Positions 29,565 through 37,467 of a DNA stretch of 64,000 nt are shown here, one piece after another. The stretch lies in NCBI RefSeq assembly GCF_022844445.1, contig NZ_JALHLS010000001.1, positions 186,001-250,000 of the forward strand, in the 5' to 3' direction. Positions within the stretch are counted from its first letter, which is position 1; each line of letters begins with the position of its first letter. The notes below the pieces were generated by a model. The model saw nothing but the letters and a program-made list of their open reading frames with translations, was not told where the DNA came from and did no database searches. The position numbers and the translations under genes were made by a program. Source of the stretch: Hyphomonas sp. Lineage in GTDB: Bacteria; Pseudomonadota; Alphaproteobacteria; Caulobacterales; Hyphomonadaceae.

Positions 29565-29823
29565 CTGCTCCACCCTTCGCCGCAGAGGCGGCCTTCAGCC
29601 CCGCATAGATCTCATCCTTCAGCACCATCCGCTTGCGCCGCAACGCCATCTCCAGCTCCTCGCTCGCCGGCTCCACGCGTGTCTCCATACGGTTTATCTG
29701 CCGGTTCACTTCATGGTATTCCTCGAAGAGTTTCGAGAAATGCGGGCTCGACATCTTCAGCGCATGCAGTTGCTCTGCCGACTCCGGAAACTCTTCAACT
29801 AGGTCGTGAGGCTTGTGCGTCAT
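29545..29823 (-). CDS. YdcH/DUF465-family protein
   Basis: A 92-residue helical protein. The family pattern is clear: VEEFPESAEQLHALKMSSPH, FSKLFEEYHEVNRQINRMET and LEMALRRKRMVLKDEIYAGL. These small proteins form coiled-coil-like helical hairpins; function is unknown. The start at 29823 is chosen over one 24 codons upstream because a GGTGGAG sits eight bases before it and the conserved region begins there. A 42-residue membrane peptide begins within its end. Confidence 0.85.
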   Translation of the reverse strand: MTHKPHDLVEEFPESAEQLHALKMSSPHFSKLFEEYHEVNRQINRMETRVEPASEELEMALRRKRMVLKDEIYAGLKAASAAKGGADGKSDD

Positions 29824-29895
29824 AGATCGGTCTCCACCTTCAGGCTGAGCCGAGATTTGCGCCAGCGCCGCCGCGCGCGGCATACGCAAAACCAC

Positions 29896-30801
29896 CTAGA
29901 CGCGGGGAAAAGTCCCCGCCCGGCTGAGCGCGGAGGAGACGCGGTGGTCCAGCGCGCGCTCCAGCCAGCGCGCCGTCTCGATCATCCGCTCCAGGTCGAT
30001 GCCGGTGTCGAAGCCCGCCCGGTGCAGCATCCAGACGACGTCCTCGGTGGCCACATTCCCGGTCGCGCCAGGCGCAAAGGGGCAACCGCCGATGCCGCCG
30101 CAGCTGGAATCGATCACATCGACTCCAGCCTGCACCGCTGCAAAAACATTCGCGAGGCCCGCGCCCCGCGTGTCGTGAAAGTGCATCCGGAGTGGCACGT
30201 CCGGCGCCTCCATCCGTACACGCTCGATGCGCTGGCGCACGTCCCAGGGCGTCGCCGCGCCAATCGTGTCGCCCAGGGCCAACTCGGCGATGCCAGCCCG
30301 CTGCGCCTGCGCGGCGAGATTGCCCACCACGCCGATATCCACGTCGCCATCATAAGGGTCGCCGAACGCCACCGAGATCGTTGCCGACAGCGGCAGGCCC
30401 GCCTCGTGCACCAGGGGCGCGCACTTCGCCAGCATGTCGGCGCTTTCCTGCGGGCTCATGCCCTGGTTCTTCCGGCCGAACGTCTCGCCCGCCACAAGCA
30501 CGAAATTGATCTCATCCGCTTTTGCCTCGATCGCCCGGCGCACACCGGTTTCGTTCAGCGCCAGCGCGATATGCTTGGTGCGCGCATTGCGCACCAGTCC
30601 CGCAAACACCGCCGGCGAGTCCGCCATTTTCGGCACGGCCTTGGGAGAGACAAAGCTTCCAGACTCCATCCGAGTCACACCCGCCGCCTCCAGCCGCGCG
30701 ATGAACTCGAGCTTCTGCGCAACACTCAGATTGGCCGGATCATTCTGCAGCCCGTCCCTAGGGCCAACCTCGACGATATGGATCCTCCGCCCCATGATCA
30801 T
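29896..30801 (-). CDS. mvaB: Hydroxymethylglutaryl-CoA lyase
   Basis: A 301-residue TIM-barrel enzyme that splits HMG-CoA into acetoacetate and acetyl-CoA, the last step of leucine degradation. The start has IHIVEVGPRDGLQND with the catalytic Arg/Asp, then FVSPKAVPKMADS, ISVAFGDPYDGDV, MHFHDTRGAGLANV (metal-binding His) and the signature cysteine loop CGGIGGCPFAPGATGN. It overlaps the enoyl-CoA hydratase gene by four bases (ATGA), pointing to a leucine/isovalerate-type catabolic pair. Confidence 0.95.
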   Translation of the reverse strand: MIMGRRIHIVEVGPRDGLQNDPANLSVAQKLEFIARLEAAGVTRMESGSFVSPKAVPKMADSPAVFAGLVRNARTKHIALALNETGVRRAIEAKADEINFVLVAGETFGRKNQGMSPQESADMLAKCAPLVHEAGLPLSATISVAFGDPYDGDVDIGVVGNLAAQAQRAGIAELALGDTIGAATPWDVRQRIERVRMEAPDVPLRMHFHDTRGAGLANVFAAVQAGVDVIDSSCGGIGGCPFAPGATGNVATEDVVWMLHRAGFDTGIDLERMIETARWLERALDHRVSSALSRAGTFPRV

Positions 30802-31628
30802 TTACCCGTGAATGCGGGCAGGCGCCGCTCGACGAAGCTCGCCACGCCTTCCTTGAAATCATGCGTCGCAAAGCTCGCCTTCATCTCCCCATCCGCAACA
30901 GCAAGGGAATCGGCATAGGACTGGAAATAGCTCTCGCGAATCTGCCGCTTCATGATCGCCACCGACCGGGGCGAAACCTGCGTCGCGAGATGCTGCGCCA
31001 CTTCGTTCACGTGCGTCATCAGCGCATCGTGCGGCAGCGCCCTGTTCACGAGGCCAAGACGCTCGGCTTCTGTGCCGTCAAACTTGCGGGCGGTGAAGAG
31101 GAGGTCCAGCGCGTTCGCCTCGCCGACGAGGCGCGGCAGCTGCCAGGCGATACCATGCTCGGCGATCAGGCCGCGCTGGGAGAAGGCAGTCGTGAATTTC
31201 GCCTCGGCGGCCGCATAGCGCAGGTCCGCGAACAACGTCAGGATCAGTCCAATGCCCGCACACGGACCATTGATCGCCGCAATGATCGGCTTCGGGCAGG
31301 CGAACATATGGCCGAACCGGCCCGGAAAGGTTTGCTCCAGCGGCGAGACGGCCTTGGGCTGCAGATCCGGAATCTTGGCCCGATACTGCTCCACGCCGCT
31401 CGCCTGGATCGACTGAAGGCCGTTCATGTCAGCGCCCGCGCAGAAGCCACGCCCTGCACCCGTGATCACGATGCAGCGCACCGCCTCGTCCGCCCCGCCG
31501 GCGCGGATCGCCGCCTCCACTTCGGTCTGCATGATGCCCGTCCAGGCATTCAGTCGGTCCGGCCGGTTCAGCGTGATTGTCAGCACGCCCCCCTCGATAC
31601 CGGCAAGAATTTCCGTGTAGGCGGCCAT
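30798..31628 (-). CDS. Enoyl-CoA hydratase/isomerase family protein
   Basis: A 276-residue crotonase-fold enzyme. Oxyanion-hole segments GAGRGFCAGADMNGLQ and AAINGPCAGIGLILTLFADL are present; the catalytic Glu is in QRGLIAEHGIAWQLPRLVG. The first usual catalytic Glu (in GxxxGxGxE-type loops) is replaced by a small residue, common in isomerase-like members. With the HMG-CoA lyase gene fused by ATGA overlap, a role in leucine or related acyl-CoA breakdown is plausible; methylglutaconyl-CoA hydratase is one option but not proven. Confidence 0.88.
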   Translation of the reverse strand: MAAYTEILAGIEGGVLTITLNRPDRLNAWTGIMQTEVEAAIRAGGADEAVRCIVITGAGRGFCAGADMNGLQSIQASGVEQYRAKIPDLQPKAVSPLEQTFPGRFGHMFACPKPIIAAINGPCAGIGLILTLFADLRYAAAEAKFTTAFSQRGLIAEHGIAWQLPRLVGEANALDLLFTARKFDGTEAERLGLVNRALPHDALMTHVNEVAQHLATQVSPRSVAIMKRQIRESYFQSYADSLAVADGEMKASFATHDFKEGVASFVERRLPAFTGK

Positions 31629-31739
31629 GCGGATGCTCCCTCATTATCTATCGCCGGAGTGTAGCCACGATTGGCGGCGGATGTCAGCCTGCCTCAGCGT
31701 ACGCTTGACTTCGCCCCGGCCGGGCGCCACCCAAACGAC

Positions 31740-32141
31740 ATGACCGACTACCTTCCTCCTCTCCCCGGCAGCGCGCAGGACGAAACGCGCGAGCTGCGCC
31801 CGAAGTTCGATGCCAGCGGCCTAATCGCCGCCATCGCGCAGGATGCCGAAACGGGCGAAGTGCTGATGCTCGCCTGGATGAATGCCGAGGCGCTCGCCCG
31901 CACGCTGGAGAGCGGCCGGGCGACCTACTGGTCGCGCTCGCGCGGCGAGATCTGGGTAAAAGGCGACACGTCCGGCAACACGCAGGAAGTGATCGAGGTG
32001 CGCGTCGATTGCGACCAGGACGCCGTGCTTCTGAAGGTACGCCAGACAGGCGGCGCCTGCCATACCGGGCGCGAGAGCTGTTTCTACCGAATCGCCCAAG
32101 CGGGCGGTCTCTCGTTGGCAGACGGAGGCGAAGCAGGCTAG
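31740..32141 (+). CDS. hisI: Phosphoribosyl-AMP cyclohydrolase HisI
   Basis: A 133-residue zinc enzyme of histidine biosynthesis that opens the ring of phosphoribosyl-AMP. Clear motifs: [65 protein letters not shown] and [14 protein letters not shown] with the zinc cysteines. The ATG at 31740 is used because it leads into the conserved core; the frame is open upstream. It is a stand-alone HisI (no HisE fusion). Confidence 0.95.
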   Translation: MTDYLPPLPGSAQDETRELRPKFDASGLIAAIAQDAETGEVLMLAWMNAEALARTLESGRATYWSRSRGEIWVKGDTSGNTQEVIEVRVDCDQDAVLLKVRQTGGACHTGRESCFYRIAQAGGLSLADGGEAG

Positions 32142-32179
32142 CCTCCCGGCCAATCTGAGAAACCGGAAGGAAACTGTCC

Positions 32180-33067
32180 ATGCGCCTCACCCGCCTGCTA
32201 ACCGCCGCTGCCAGCGTGCTCGTCCTCACCGCCTGCGCCCCAGATGCCCCTGCTCCCTCAGAGCCTGCTGCCACCGAGCCGGTCGCCGAAGCGACCGAAG
32301 AAAAGCCGCTGCATGTCGCCGTGCTCGATTGCGGCACGATCGCGATATCGAACCTGGACGCATTCTCCTCCGCCGGTGACTATGCCGGTCAGTCCGACGA
32401 ATTCACCGACACCTGCTATCTCGTTCACCACCCCAAAGGCATCCTGCTCTGGGATCTAGGTGTCCCGGGTATCCTGAAGGAAGCGGGCCCTGTGGTGCAG
32501 GACATTTTCACCGTCTCGCTCAACGCGACCATCACCGACCAGTTGGCTGAGCGTGACCTGACGCCGACAGATGTCGACTATGTCGCCATCTCGCACAGCC
32601 ACTTCGACCATATCGGGCAGATCGACCAGGTACAGGGCGCGACCTGGCTGGTCCATCAGGCGGAACTCGACGCGATGATACCGCCCGACGGATCGGTGCC
32701 GAACACGTCGGCGGACCAGATCGCGCAATTCAATGCGTTCAAGAACCTTAAGCGCGAAGCCTTTACCGGCGAGAAAGACGTTTTCGGAGATGGCTCAGTC
32801 GTGATCTTTGAGACGCCGGGTCACACGCCGGGCCATACCTCGTTGCAGCTGAAGATGCCGGAGTCCGGCCCCATCCTGTTGACCGGGGACCTCTATCACC
32901 GCAGCGAAAGCCGCGCGCTCAACCGCGTGCCGCGTTTCAATTTCAATGAAGAGCAGACGATGGCTTCGATGGCCGCGTTCGAGGCCCGGGCGGCGGCCCT
33001 TGGCGCGAAGGTGATCATCCAGCATGAGCCAGCCGACATCGCACCGCTGGGCGGCATCATCCGATAG
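32180..33067 (+). CDS. Lactonase-like metallo-beta-lactamase-fold lipoprotein
   Basis: A 295-residue predicted lipoprotein (signal ends SVLVLTACAP, Cys19), with a Pro/Ala/Glu linker to about residue 42. The catalytic core has the dinuclear zinc motif AISHSHFDHIGQID (HxHxDH), GHTPGHTSLQL, LLTGDLYH (bridging Asp) and IIQHEPAD (last His). The layout, including LLWDLGVPG, matches the N-acyl-homoserine-lactonase branch of the superfamily. If exported and active it could hydrolyse acyl-homoserine lactones or other lactones outside the inner membrane. No quorum-sensing genes are adjacent. Confidence 0.83.
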   Translation: MRLTRLLTAAASVLVLTACAPDAPAPSEPAATEPVAEATEEKPLHVAVLDCGTIAISNLDAFSSAGDYAGQSDEFTDTCYLVHHPKGILLWDLGVPGILKEAGPVVQDIFTVSLNATITDQLAERDLTPTDVDYVAISHSHFDHIGQIDQVQGATWLVHQAELDAMIPPDGSVPNTSADQIAQFNAFKNLKREAFTGEKDVFGDGSVVIFETPGHTPGHTSLQLKMPESGPILLTGDLYHRSESRALNRVPRFNFNEEQTMASMAAFEARAAALGAKVIIQHEPADIAPLGGIIR

Positions 33068-33180
33068 GGCGTCTCCGGCCCGGCAGCGGGGCGGAGCGCA
33101 ACCTGATCAGCACGCGGGCGGGCTCATCCGGCGTCTTCTAACGCAGTTTACGATCGGGAAGAAACGCCCTCAGACGTCTG

Positions 33181-34881
33181 TCAGTTGCCGCCTTCGATGA
33201 GGCGGCGGGCGATGACCATGGCCTGAACTTCGCCGGCGCCTTCGAAGATGTTGAGGATGCGGGCATCCTGCAATATGCGGCTGATCGGATATTCCAGCGC
33301 AAAGCCGTTGCCGCCGTGGATTTGCAACGCATTGTCGGCCGCCGCCCAAGCGACGCGCGCAGCGAGCAGTTTCGCCATACCGGCCTCGAGGTCGCAGCGC
33401 TTGCCATCATCCTTCTGACGCGCCGAGAAGTAGGTGAGTTGGCGCACGCCGACGAGTTCGGCGGCCATCATCACAAGCTTGTTAGAGACGCGCGGGAAGT
33501 TGAAGATGGGTTGTCCGAACTGGCTGCGATCGAGCGCATAGCGCAGACCGATCTCGAATGCGTTCTGAGCCACGCCCACGGCGCGGGCGGCGGTCTGTAT
33601 GCGTGCGCTTTCGAACGTAGCCATCAGGTGTTTGAAACCCTGGCCTTCCTTGCCGCCGAGCAGATTCTCCGTCTTCACTTTGAAGGCATCAAAGCCGATC
33701 TCGTATTCCTTCATGCCGCGGTAGCCAAGCACTTCGATCTCGCCGCCGGTCATGCCTTCAGCAGGGAAAGGCTCGGCATCGGTGCCGCGCGGCTTCTCGG
33801 CGAGCAGCATCGAAAGGCCGGAGAAATTGTTGGTGGTCGGATCCGTGCGGGCGAGCAGCGTCATCAGGTCGGCGCGCACGGGATGTGTTATCCAGGTCTT
33901 GTTGCCGGTCACCTCGTAGTATTGTCCGTCTGCGGACTTAATGGCACGGGTGCGCAGGCTTCCGAGGTCGGAGCCCGTGTTCGGTTCGGTGAAGACAGCG
34001 GTGGGCAAAATTTCGCCAGAGGCGATGGCGGGCAGCCATTTCTGTTTCTGCTCATCCGTGCCGCCAATTAGGATTAGTTCGGCCGCGATTTCGGAGCGCG
34101 TGCCGAGCGATCCGGTGCCGATATAGCCGCGCGAGAGCTCCTCCGAGACCACGCACATCGCGGTCTTGCCCATCCCGAGGCCGCCATATTCTTCCGGGAT
34201 CGTCAGACCGAAGACGCCGAGCTCGGCCATCTCGTTGACGACGTCCATGGGTATGTATTCATTGCGCAGGTGCCAGCCGTGCGCGACCGGCTTGATGCGG
34301 GTGGACGCGAACTTGGCGAACTGGTCGCGTACCATGTCCATGGTCTCGTCGAGACCGGTGTGTTCCACCGTGTTGCGCGCGAGGGCGTCTGGCAAAAGGC
34401 GGGCGGCAGCGTCCAGAGACGCCGGCGTCTTGCCCTCAAGGATCAGGCGGCGAACGGCCGGGGCCGCGAACAAGGCGTCCGATGCCGTCAGGCAGTCCAG
34501 TTCGTGCGGGCGGATCATCTCCCCCTGGTTCATCGGAATACCCCCGACGAGCTGGGCGAGATAGTCGCTGAACAGTATCTGCGAAAGCAGCGCTTCGACA
34601 TCGCCGAACTCACCATCCGCTTCAAGGCGCGTGGCCCAGCCGGCAGTCTGGCGGAGCGTTTCGAGATAGGTGGCGACCCAGGAGAGGCCATGGGCGCGGT
34701 GCTGGTGGCGCTCGAAAGCGGCGCGGTCGGGTTTGCCATCCGGCAGGGAAAGACTTGTGCGAGCGGCCAGCGTGGCAGCGGCGACATATGCCTCAACGGC
34801 CACGACCGCCTCGGCCATGGCGCCGGTCAGGCCCGTCATGCGGGCAGCCGCCACATCCTCAACTCCGTTCATGCCGTCCAT
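33181..34881 (-). CDS. mcd: (2S)-Methylsuccinyl-CoA dehydrogenase (ethylmalonyl-CoA pathway)
   Basis: A 566-residue acyl-CoA dehydrogenase with an N-terminal extension of about 170 residues, a size peculiar to Mcd. The flavoprotein core shows LGVFGLTIPEEYGGLGMGK, VVSEELSRGYIGTGSLGTRS, AVFTEPNTGSDLGSLRTRA, VTGNKTWITHP, GYRGMKEYEIGFDAF and ALQIHGGNGFALEYPISRIL, all agreeing closely with Mcd of Rhodobacter sphaeroides as remembered. It oxidises methylsuccinyl-CoA to mesaconyl-CoA for acetate/PHB assimilation. Other pathway genes (ccr, ecm) are not in the window, but phbB is at 61297. Confidence 0.9.
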   Translation of the reverse strand: MDGMNGVEDVAAARMTGLTGAMAEAVVAVEAYVAAATLAARTSLSLPDGKPDRAAFERHQHRAHGLSWVATYLETLRQTAGWATRLEADGEFGDVEALLSQILFSDYLAQLVGGIPMNQGEMIRPHELDCLTASDALFAAPAVRRLILEGKTPASLDAAARLLPDALARNTVEHTGLDETMDMVRDQFAKFASTRIKPVAHGWHLRNEYIPMDVVNEMAELGVFGLTIPEEYGGLGMGKTAMCVVSEELSRGYIGTGSLGTRSEIAAELILIGGTDEQKQKWLPAIASGEILPTAVFTEPNTGSDLGSLRTRAIKSADGQYYEVTGNKTWITHPVRADLMTLLARTDPTTNNFSGLSMLLAEKPRGTDAEPFPAEGMTGGEIEVLGYRGMKEYEIGFDAFKVKTENLLGGKEGQGFKHLMATFESARIQTAARAVGVAQNAFEIGLRYALDRSQFGQPIFNFPRVSNKLVMMAAELVGVRQLTYFSARQKDDGKRCDLEAGMAKLLAARVAWAAADNALQIHGGNGFALEYPISRILQDARILNIFEGAGEVQAMVIARRLIEGGN

Positions 34882-34993
34882 GCCCCGCTCCCTGCGATTT
34901 GTTGTCTCGTGTCACCTGATTATAGGCGGCGGATTGCAACTGGCGAGTCCGCTTTTGTGCGGCGCAACAACGCTGGGACGGCCGACAGGGCGA

Positions 34994-35063
34994 TTAACGG
35001 AACGCTAAGGCGCGTTAACCAGCCGCCGGTTGAACAAGGTTTCGTTAACCTTCAGATTATTAA
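34994..35063 (+). promoter_or_regulatory. Cluster of TTAA half-sites (possible CtrA boxes)
   Basis: TTAA (34994-34997), seven bases, CTAA (35005-35008), six bases, TTAAC (35015-35019); then TTAA at 35045-35048 and 35060-35063. CtrA of Caulobacter-like bacteria binds TTAA-N7-TTAA with tolerance. The cluster lies 70-140 bases before the acidic-tail membrane protein gene, in an AT-rich segment, as a promoter would. The match is imperfect and untested. Confidence 0.4.
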
Positions 35064-35132
35064 CAGAATGTTGGTGCGAGAAGCGCTTATTCCCCGAACA
35101 TCGCAGTAAGTCTTTGAGGAGCCGCGCGCCGG

Positions 35133-36416
35133 ATGAACCCCTATTCCCGATTCAGGCTTATCTCGAATACCGCCACCGCCGCCTTGCTTGCAGGCACACT
35201 TTGCGCCGCCTGGCCGGTCGGTTCGGCTCTGCTGGTGGCCGCGCTCGGCAGCGCAGGTCCGGTCTACCAAGCTAGCGTGGCTGGCATCGCCGCCGCACTG
35301 GTGCTGGTGTCGCTGATGGTTTCCGGATGGGCGTTCCCTGTCCTGTTCAGGTTGGGCACGGTGCGCAAGATGGTGCTGGGCAAGCACTATGTGGAAGGCA
35401 CCTGGCTGATGGCCGAGCGCGGGCCTTCCGGTAGCGAGCGGCTGACCGTGCTGCACATATGCCCCGCGGGCGAAAGCTTCGGCCTTTCGGGTTATTGCCT
35501 CAACCAGGAGAGCGAGATCGAAAGCAACCGAATGGTCGAGTATTCGAAACTCGACGGACCGGTGCTGACCTACGCTTACCGCAGCCTGATGCCGGATGGA
35601 GCCGGCAACCAGGCGCGCGGTCTTAGTGAAGTGATGTTCGAGATGCGCCGCGGCATACCAAAGGCCTTCTCGGGACATGGCGAGCCGGTTGGCGGGCGCC
35701 GCTTCCCGGTGGAAGGTGTGAAACTTACGAAGGGGTCCGAACGCCGCCGCCTGCGCAAACTAGAGCAGCGCGCCGAGGTGACGGAAAAATACTGGGGCCT
35801 GTTTTTCGGCGCCTCAGCAGACGCGGCGAAAGATGCTGCCCCAGCCTTGCCCCGGCAGGATGTGCGCCGCCCAGTGATCGTCACCGCGACCCGCAGCGAG
35901 CCTGCTGCTGCGCCATTCATCGACCGCCGCAGCCAGGACAGCGTGCCTGCAGACGACGGCCCCGTGATTACCCGACGCCGCGCCAGTGATTGGCGCAACG
36001 AGGATGCCACCCCTACCGCCGACCGAATCCGCGCACGGATGATGCTCGGCTCAGAACCGGCCGCTGCAGAAGGTCTGGAAGACGAAGACCTCCCGCTTGA
36101 AGCGGAACTGGATGAAGACGTCGCGGACTTCGACGCTGACGAAGACATGGTGCTCGACGAGGACGCCGAAGAAATTGGCGACGAGGACGAATACGAGGCC
36201 GACGCCGACGACGGCGAGGACATCGACGAAGAAGATGAGGAACTGGACCTCGAGGACGAAGCAGACCTTGAGGAAGAGGAGGTGTTTGAAGCCGAAGAGG
36301 ATGAGTACGAGGCTGACGCCGAAGACGAAGAGGCTGCCGAGGAAGAAGGCTCGGAAGTGCCTTTGACCGAAGAAGAACCGGTCCGAATCCGGCAGCGTTA
36401 CGCCCGTCGCCGTTGA
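35133..36416 (+). CDS. Membrane protein with very acidic C-terminal tail
   Basis: A 427-residue protein. Two hydrophobic helices at about residues 13-35 and 45-73 anchor it. Residues about 85-190 form a folded domain (GKHYVEGTWLMAERGPSGSE, YCLNQESEIESNRMVEYSKL, GLSEVMFEMRRGIPKAFSGH), followed by a basic helix (GSERRRLRKLEQRA) and a polar linker. The last ~110 residues are nearly all Glu/Asp with Ala/Leu, including the repeat DEYEADA twice, and end in a basic RIRQRYARRR. No family recognised. An upstream run of TTAA boxes may place it under cell-cycle control. Confidence 0.75.
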   Translation: MNPYSRFRLISNTATAALLAGTLCAAWPVGSALLVAALGSAGPVYQASVAGIAAALVLVSLMVSGWAFPVLFRLGTVRKMVLGKHYVEGTWLMAERGPSGSERLTVLHICPAGESFGLSGYCLNQESEIESNRMVEYSKLDGPVLTYAYRSLMPDGAGNQARGLSEVMFEMRRGIPKAFSGHGEPVGGRRFPVEGVKLTKGSERRRLRKLEQRAEVTEKYWGLFFGASADAAKDAAPALPRQDVRRPVIVTATRSEPAAAPFIDRRSQDSVPADDGPVITRRRASDWRNEDATPTADRIRARMMLGSEPAAAEGLEDEDLPLEAELDEDVADFDADEDMVLDEDAEEIGDEDEYEADADDGEDIDEEDEELDLEDEADLEEEEVFEAEEDEYEADAEDEEAAEEEGSEVPLTEEEPVRIRQRYARRR

Positions 36417-36436
36417 TCCGTACGCAGACCCGGCTG

Positions 36437-36468
36437 GCGGCCCTTCTCCACGAGGGGCCGCTTCGCTT
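36437..36468 (+). terminator. Hairpin after the acidic-tail gene
   Basis: GCGGCCC (36437-36443) and GGGCCGC (36455-36461) form a seven-pair stem with an 11-base loop, followed by TTCGCTTT. The U-run is weak, so it may only attenuate transcription. It ends nine bases before the stop of the convergent SDR gene. Confidence 0.45.
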
Positions 36469-36476
36469 TGGGCGGC

Positions 36477-37292
36477 CTACTCCATCCGGCGGTAGCGGGA
36501 GGATTGGGCCCGGACCATGGCGCGGCCGAGGGGTTCGGGGAGAATACGGGTGAGCGTGGCGAGCGCCTTGTTGGCCAGGCCGGGGACGACGACCGGCTGG
36601 CCACGGTTGACCGCCTCAATGCCTGCCGCAACGACCGGCGCCGCTTCCATCCACATCCATTTCGGCATCTGGTTGGTGGTTTCGCGTGTGCCGTTCACGT
36701 CGTGGAACTCGCTCCAGGTAAAGCCGGGGCAGAGCGCCGTGCAGTGGATATCCGCGTGGCCGAGGGCCTCGCATTCCGCGTTGAGGCTTTCGGAGAATTT
36801 GATGAGGCCCGCTTTCACACTCGCATAGAGTGTGTGGCCGGCGCTGCCAGCAGCGTAACCAGCGAGCGAGGCGACGTTGATGATGCGACCATATTTGCGG
36901 GCGGCCATGCCGGGCAGCAGGCGGTGGGCGAGTTCAACCGGCGCCGTGTAGAGCACCTGCAGAAAGGCGGCCTGGTCCGACCAAGTGGTGGAGAAGAAAG
37001 TTCCCGGCAAGCCGTATCCGGCATTGTTGACAAGTGCATCGACGGCGAGGCTCCTGTTCTCCAGCTCGGCAACCAGGCGCGCCGGCGCAGCGGGGTCGGC
37101 AAGATCCTCGGCGATGACAGTTACTTCGACACTGTTCTTGGTACGGATTTCCTGCGCAAGTTCCTGCAAACGGTTCTCACGGCGGGCGGTCAAAACGAGG
37201 TTCCATCCGAGCGCAGCATACTGGCGAGCGAACTCCGCCCCGATGCCCGCAGACGCCCCTGTGATCAGACACAATCGACGATTCATGCTCAA
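36477..37292 (-). CDS. Short-chain dehydrogenase/reductase
   Basis: A 271-residue Rossmann-fold oxidoreductase of the classical SDR type. Cofactor motif CLITGASAGIGAEFARQYA, then LVNNAGYG, IINVASLAGYAAGSAG and the catalytic YASVK tetrad part in LYASVKAGLIKFSESL. The C-terminal part (KALATLTRILPEPLGRAMV) is hydrophobic, as in DltE/YqjQ-like SDRs. Substrate unknown. It is divergent from the TonB-dependent receptor with a shared 175-base promoter region. Confidence 0.9.
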   Translation of the reverse strand: MSMNRRLCLITGASAGIGAEFARQYAALGWNLVLTARRENRLQELAQEIRTKNSVEVTVIAEDLADPAAPARLVAELENRSLAVDALVNNAGYGLPGTFFSTTWSDQAAFLQVLYTAPVELAHRLLPGMAARKYGRIINVASLAGYAAGSAGHTLYASVKAGLIKFSESLNAECEALGHADIHCTALCPGFTWSEFHDVNGTRETTNQMPKWMWMEAAPVVAAGIEAVNRGQPVVVPGLANKALATLTRILPEPLGRAMVRAQSSRYRRME

Positions 37293-37467
37293 AAACTCGC
37301 CTCGGATACGAAATTGTGGCTGAAATACAACAAAGGCAGAACTTAAGTGTGCCGTCAGCTCCGGTCTGTTGTTGCCGGGCGGACAATCCGCATCTTACGG
37401 TTCTAGAGGGGAAACACAACAATCGGCGGGCCCAGCCCTTTATTCCCATTTTCACGGAGCGGACATC

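Noticed and set aside
29146-29802. 218-codon plus-strand frame and its overlapping alternatives
   Set aside because: Opposite to the YdcH-like gene and the small membrane peptide for most of its length; no domain; arginine- and proline-rich shadow sequence.
33171-33180. Palindrome CAGACGTCTG next to the mcd stop
   Set aside because: Ten bases only and at the 3' end of the gene; likely chance.
36090-36380. Acidic repeat region seen as a possible DNA tandem repeat
   Set aside because: The DNA has GAAGAC/GACGAG-like runs but no regular period; it reflects Glu/Asp codons rather than a true tandem array.
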